Shown piece by piece: positions 14,356 to 15,651 of a stretch of DNA of 15,651 nucleotides. The notes under the pieces were generated by a model. It saw only the letters and a program-made list of their open reading frames with translations, searched no databases and was not told the DNA's origin. Within the stretch, counting starts at the first letter, position 1. Each line of letters starts with the position of its first letter. The stretch is from Chloroflexota bacterium (GTDB lineage Bacteria > Chloroflexota > Limnocylindria > Limnocylindrales > CSP1-4), in the NCBI GenBank assembly GCA_021786915.1, contig JAJYMP010000194.1, forward strand, positions 1 to 15,651, given 5' to 3'. The position numbers and the translations under genes are program-made.

Positions 14356-14362
14356 CTCCTCC
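14356..14362 (-). promoter_or_regulatory. Ribosome binding site that decides the lipoprotein start, operon 2
   Basis: GGAGGAG, six bases (TATGCG) before the TTG at 14349, overlapping the alternative ATG at 14364. The only two differences from operon 1 inside the repeat block fall in this spacer. That is easier to explain if translation starts at the TTG and the spacer is noncoding. Confidence 0.6.
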
Positions 14363-14368
14363 ATAGAT

Positions 14369-14397
14369 CCCGGGCGCCCCTCGGCTGCGGGGCCGGG
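14369..14397 (-). promoter_or_regulatory. GC-rich leader hairpin upstream of the operon 2 lipoprotein
   Basis: Same nine pairs, bulge and loop as at 6086-6114. Its conservation comes from the repeat itself, so it is not independent evidence of function. Confidence 0.35.
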
Positions 14398-14507
14398 CCA
14401 TCGGCTAGCGTACGCGAGAATCGGCTGGTCCGGGATCCCGAATATGGGGTGCAGAGTGCTCTTCGCAACGGAACCGCAACCTGCAACGGGGCATCGTGCG
14501 TGAACCG

Positions 14508-15002
14508 ATGACGGCAGATCGAGCATGGGTCGCCGACCTCATCGCGGTGCAGGAGGGGCGCTTCCCGGTGCCCCTCCTTGGCGACGCCGAGATCCGGGCG
14601 CTCCTCGCGTCACGACCTCGGATCGCGCTCGTCGGTGCATCCGAGAGGCCTGGCCGGCCGGCCTTCGGCGTGATGGAGGCGCTGCTGGACCTCGGCTACG
14701 ACGTGGTGCCGGTGAACCCGGGCGCCGTCGAGGTCCAGGGCCTCCGGTGCTATTCCACCGTGGTGGAGGCCGTGCGCGCCACGGGGCCGATCCAGCTGGT
14801 GGACGTGTTCCGCCGTCCCGAAACCTGCGAGGGGCACGCGCGTGACGCCGTCGCTGCGGGGGCCCGCTGGCTCTGGCTCCAACTGGGGATCGCCAGTGAG
14901 CCGGCCGGGCGGATCGCGCACGAGGGGGGTCTGGGCGTGGTCATGGACCGCTGCACGCTGATCGAGCACCGGCGCCTGCTCGGGGGTCCGTCGCGCGGCT
15001 GA
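14508..15002 (+). CDS. CoA-binding domain protein (YccU/CoA_binding_2 family)
   Basis: 164-aa single-domain Rossmann protein. The nucleotide-binding loop is IALVGASERPGRPAFGVM (39-56), followed by VVPVNPG (66-72), VDVFRRPE (98-105), the WLWLQLGI segment (121-128) and VVMDRCTLIEHRRL (144-157). All are typical of the small CoA-binding proteins related to the N-terminal domain of succinyl-CoA synthetase alpha. The family binds CoA or acyl-CoA; its cellular role is poorly known. ATG at 14508 is chosen by fit to the family and alignment with the stub at 6225; an in-frame GTG at 14496 with GGGG just upstream is the alternative. The gene is divergent from operon 2 and shares its upstream region. A hairpin follows the stop. 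Confidence 0.88.
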   Translation: MTADRAWVADLIAVQEGRFPVPLLGDAEIRALLASRPRIALVGASERPGRPAFGVMEALLDLGYDVVPVNPGAVEVQGLRCYSTVVEAVRATGPIQLVDVFRRPETCEGHARDAVAAGARWLWLQLGIASEPAGRIAHEGGLGVVMDRCTLIEHRRLLGGPSRG

Positions 15003-15024
15003 TCCCGAACCCGTCGCGTGCACG

Positions 15025-15052
15025 CGTCCGGGCCGGTCCTCCGACCCGGACG
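15025..15052 (+). terminator. Hairpin after the CoA-binding gene, possible terminator
   Basis: CGTCCGGG (15025-15032) pairs with CCCGGACG (15045-15052). After one C-A mismatch three more pairs close a four-base TCCT loop. It begins 23 bases past the stop codon. There is no T-run, so termination would be weak or Rho-assisted. Confidence 0.4.
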
Positions 15053-15113
15053 GTCCCGAGGGCCAGCGCCCGGGGCACTCCCGGCCGACGACCGTCGGGG
15101 CGCGTGGACGGAG

Positions 15114-15144
15114 GCCCGGCCGGCGCGCTGGCACCCGGCCGGGC
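15114..15144 (+). promoter_or_regulatory. Perfect inverted repeat upstream of the purine nucleoside phosphorylase gene
   Basis: GCCCGGCCGG (15114-15123) and CCGGCCGGGC (15135-15144), 10 bp perfect, loop of 11 bases. It lies just upstream of CATACT (15153-15158), a possible -10 about 40 bases before the ATG. The repeat would then cover the -35 zone. It could be an operator for a local repressor or the terminator of the gene before it; the sequence does not decide. Confidence 0.35.
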
Positions 15145-15197
15145 GCAGACCACATACTGGTCCCTTGCGCGCCCACACCGCAGCCCCGGAGGTTTCG

Positions 15198-15651
15198 ATG
15201 CCCATCCATGTCGCCGCCGAGCCGGGCGACTTCGCGCCCGTCGTGCTCCTGCCGGGTGACCCGCTCCGCGCCACGCGCATCGCCGCCCGCTTCGACGGCG
15301 GCCTCGACAACGCGCGCCTGGTGTCCGAGCGCCGCGGCCTCCTGGGGTACACGGGCACGGTCGACGGCGTCCCGGTCTCGGTCCAGACGACCATGATGGG
15401 CACGCCCACCACGTCGATCGTGGTCGAGGAGCTCCTCATGCTCGGGGTGACGACGTTCATCCGCGTCGGCACCTGCGGCGGCTTCGGACGGCTCGGGATC
15501 GGCGACGCGCTGGTCGCGATGGCCGCGGCAGCCTCGACGGGGGTTGGCGGTGTTCTGGGCATGGGCGAGGCGACCGCGCCGACCGCTGACTACAGCGTCG
15601 TCACCGCGCTGGAGGCCGCGCTCAAGGCCGAGGGCCTCGTCACGCACGTCG
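15198..15651 (+). CDS. deoD: Purine nucleoside phosphorylase, DeoD-like, 3' end cut by window
   Basis: Phosphorolysis of purine nucleosides to base and (deoxy)ribose-1-phosphate in the cytoplasm. About 151 residues are visible, with no stop before the window end. Family features of the hexameric PNP/UDP group are His4 in MPIHVAAEPGDFAPVVLLPG (1-20), phosphate-loop GDPLR (20-24), RRGLLGYTGT (45-54), the MGTPTTSIVVEELL segment (67-80) and the phosphate-binding RVGTCGG (89-95). The specificity residues in the C-terminal half are missing, so uridine phosphorylase or MTA-type activity cannot be excluded. GGAGG five bases before the ATG fixes the start. Downstream of the CoA-binding gene on the same strand, it links the locus to nucleoside salvage. 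Confidence 0.9.
   Translation, partial: MPIHVAAEPGDFAPVVLLPGDPLRATRIAARFDGGLDNARLVSERRGLLGYTGTVDGVPVSVQTTMMGTPTTSIVVEELLMLGVTTFIRVGTCGGFGRLGIGDALVAMAAAASTGVGGVLGMGEATAPTADYSVVTALEAALKAEGLVTHV

Larger units (their letters stand above)
14287..14422. repeat. Leader plus signal-peptide block, copy 2 of the 136-bp direct repeat
   Basis: Partner of 6004-6139 at a constant offset of 8283 bases. It covers the lipoprotein leader, the palindrome GCGTACGC (14408-14415), the GC hairpin, the RBS and codons 1-21, ending on the Cys21 codon. Homology continues at lower identity to the start of the divergent CoA-binding gene and about 20 codons into it. The segment between the two divergent start codons (14350-14507) is the only place for the operon 2 promoter. 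Confidence 0.9.

Overview
The window is GC-rich throughout, with strong G/C preference at third codon positions and no recognisable rRNA, tRNA, CRISPR or transposase. The lipoproteins have Ser/Ala/Pro-rich linkers after the lipobox, and start codons include GTG and TTG. By inference this suggests a high-GC soil or aquatic bacterium of Chloroflexota type (Limnocylindria/Ellin6529-like) or possibly an actinobacterium. The sequence alone does not settle which.

Layout: almost everything lies on the minus strand. Reading in transcription order from the right, operon 2 has a BMP-family substrate-binding lipoprotein (13099-14349), a double ATPase (11437-13008) and two permeases (10262-11440, 9177-10262). 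Next come a cytochrome P450 (7675-8952) and a URO-D-superfamily protein (6447-7610). Operon 1 follows with the same gene order: BMP lipoprotein (4843-6066), double ATPase (3250-4755), two permeases (2054-3253, 741-2057), and then a nucleoside hydrolase cut by the window start (1-737). On the plus strand, divergent from operon 2, lie a CoA-binding-domain protein (14508-15002) and a purine nucleoside phosphorylase cut by the window end (15198-15651).

How the genes fit together: both ABC systems belong to the BmpA/NupNOPQ (PnrA-type) nucleoside importers. A nucleoside hydrolase (base plus ribose) and a DeoD-like phosphorylase (base plus ribose-1-phosphate) flank them, so the region reads as a nucleoside uptake and salvage locus with two paralogous importers. 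The roles of the P450 and the URO-D-like protein are unknown; action on a modified nucleoside is speculation.

The most unusual signal is a 136-bp segment (6004-6139 and 14287-14422, two mismatches) that is nearly identical upstream of both lipoprotein genes. It runs through the leader, RBS and signal peptide and stops exactly after the lipidated Cys codon, while the mature proteins are strongly diverged. The homology continues outward at lower identity into the first codons of the CoA-binding gene at operon 2. At operon 1 only a frameshifted stub of that gene remains. Both operons also carry a strong hairpin of unrelated sequence between the lipoprotein and ATPase genes.
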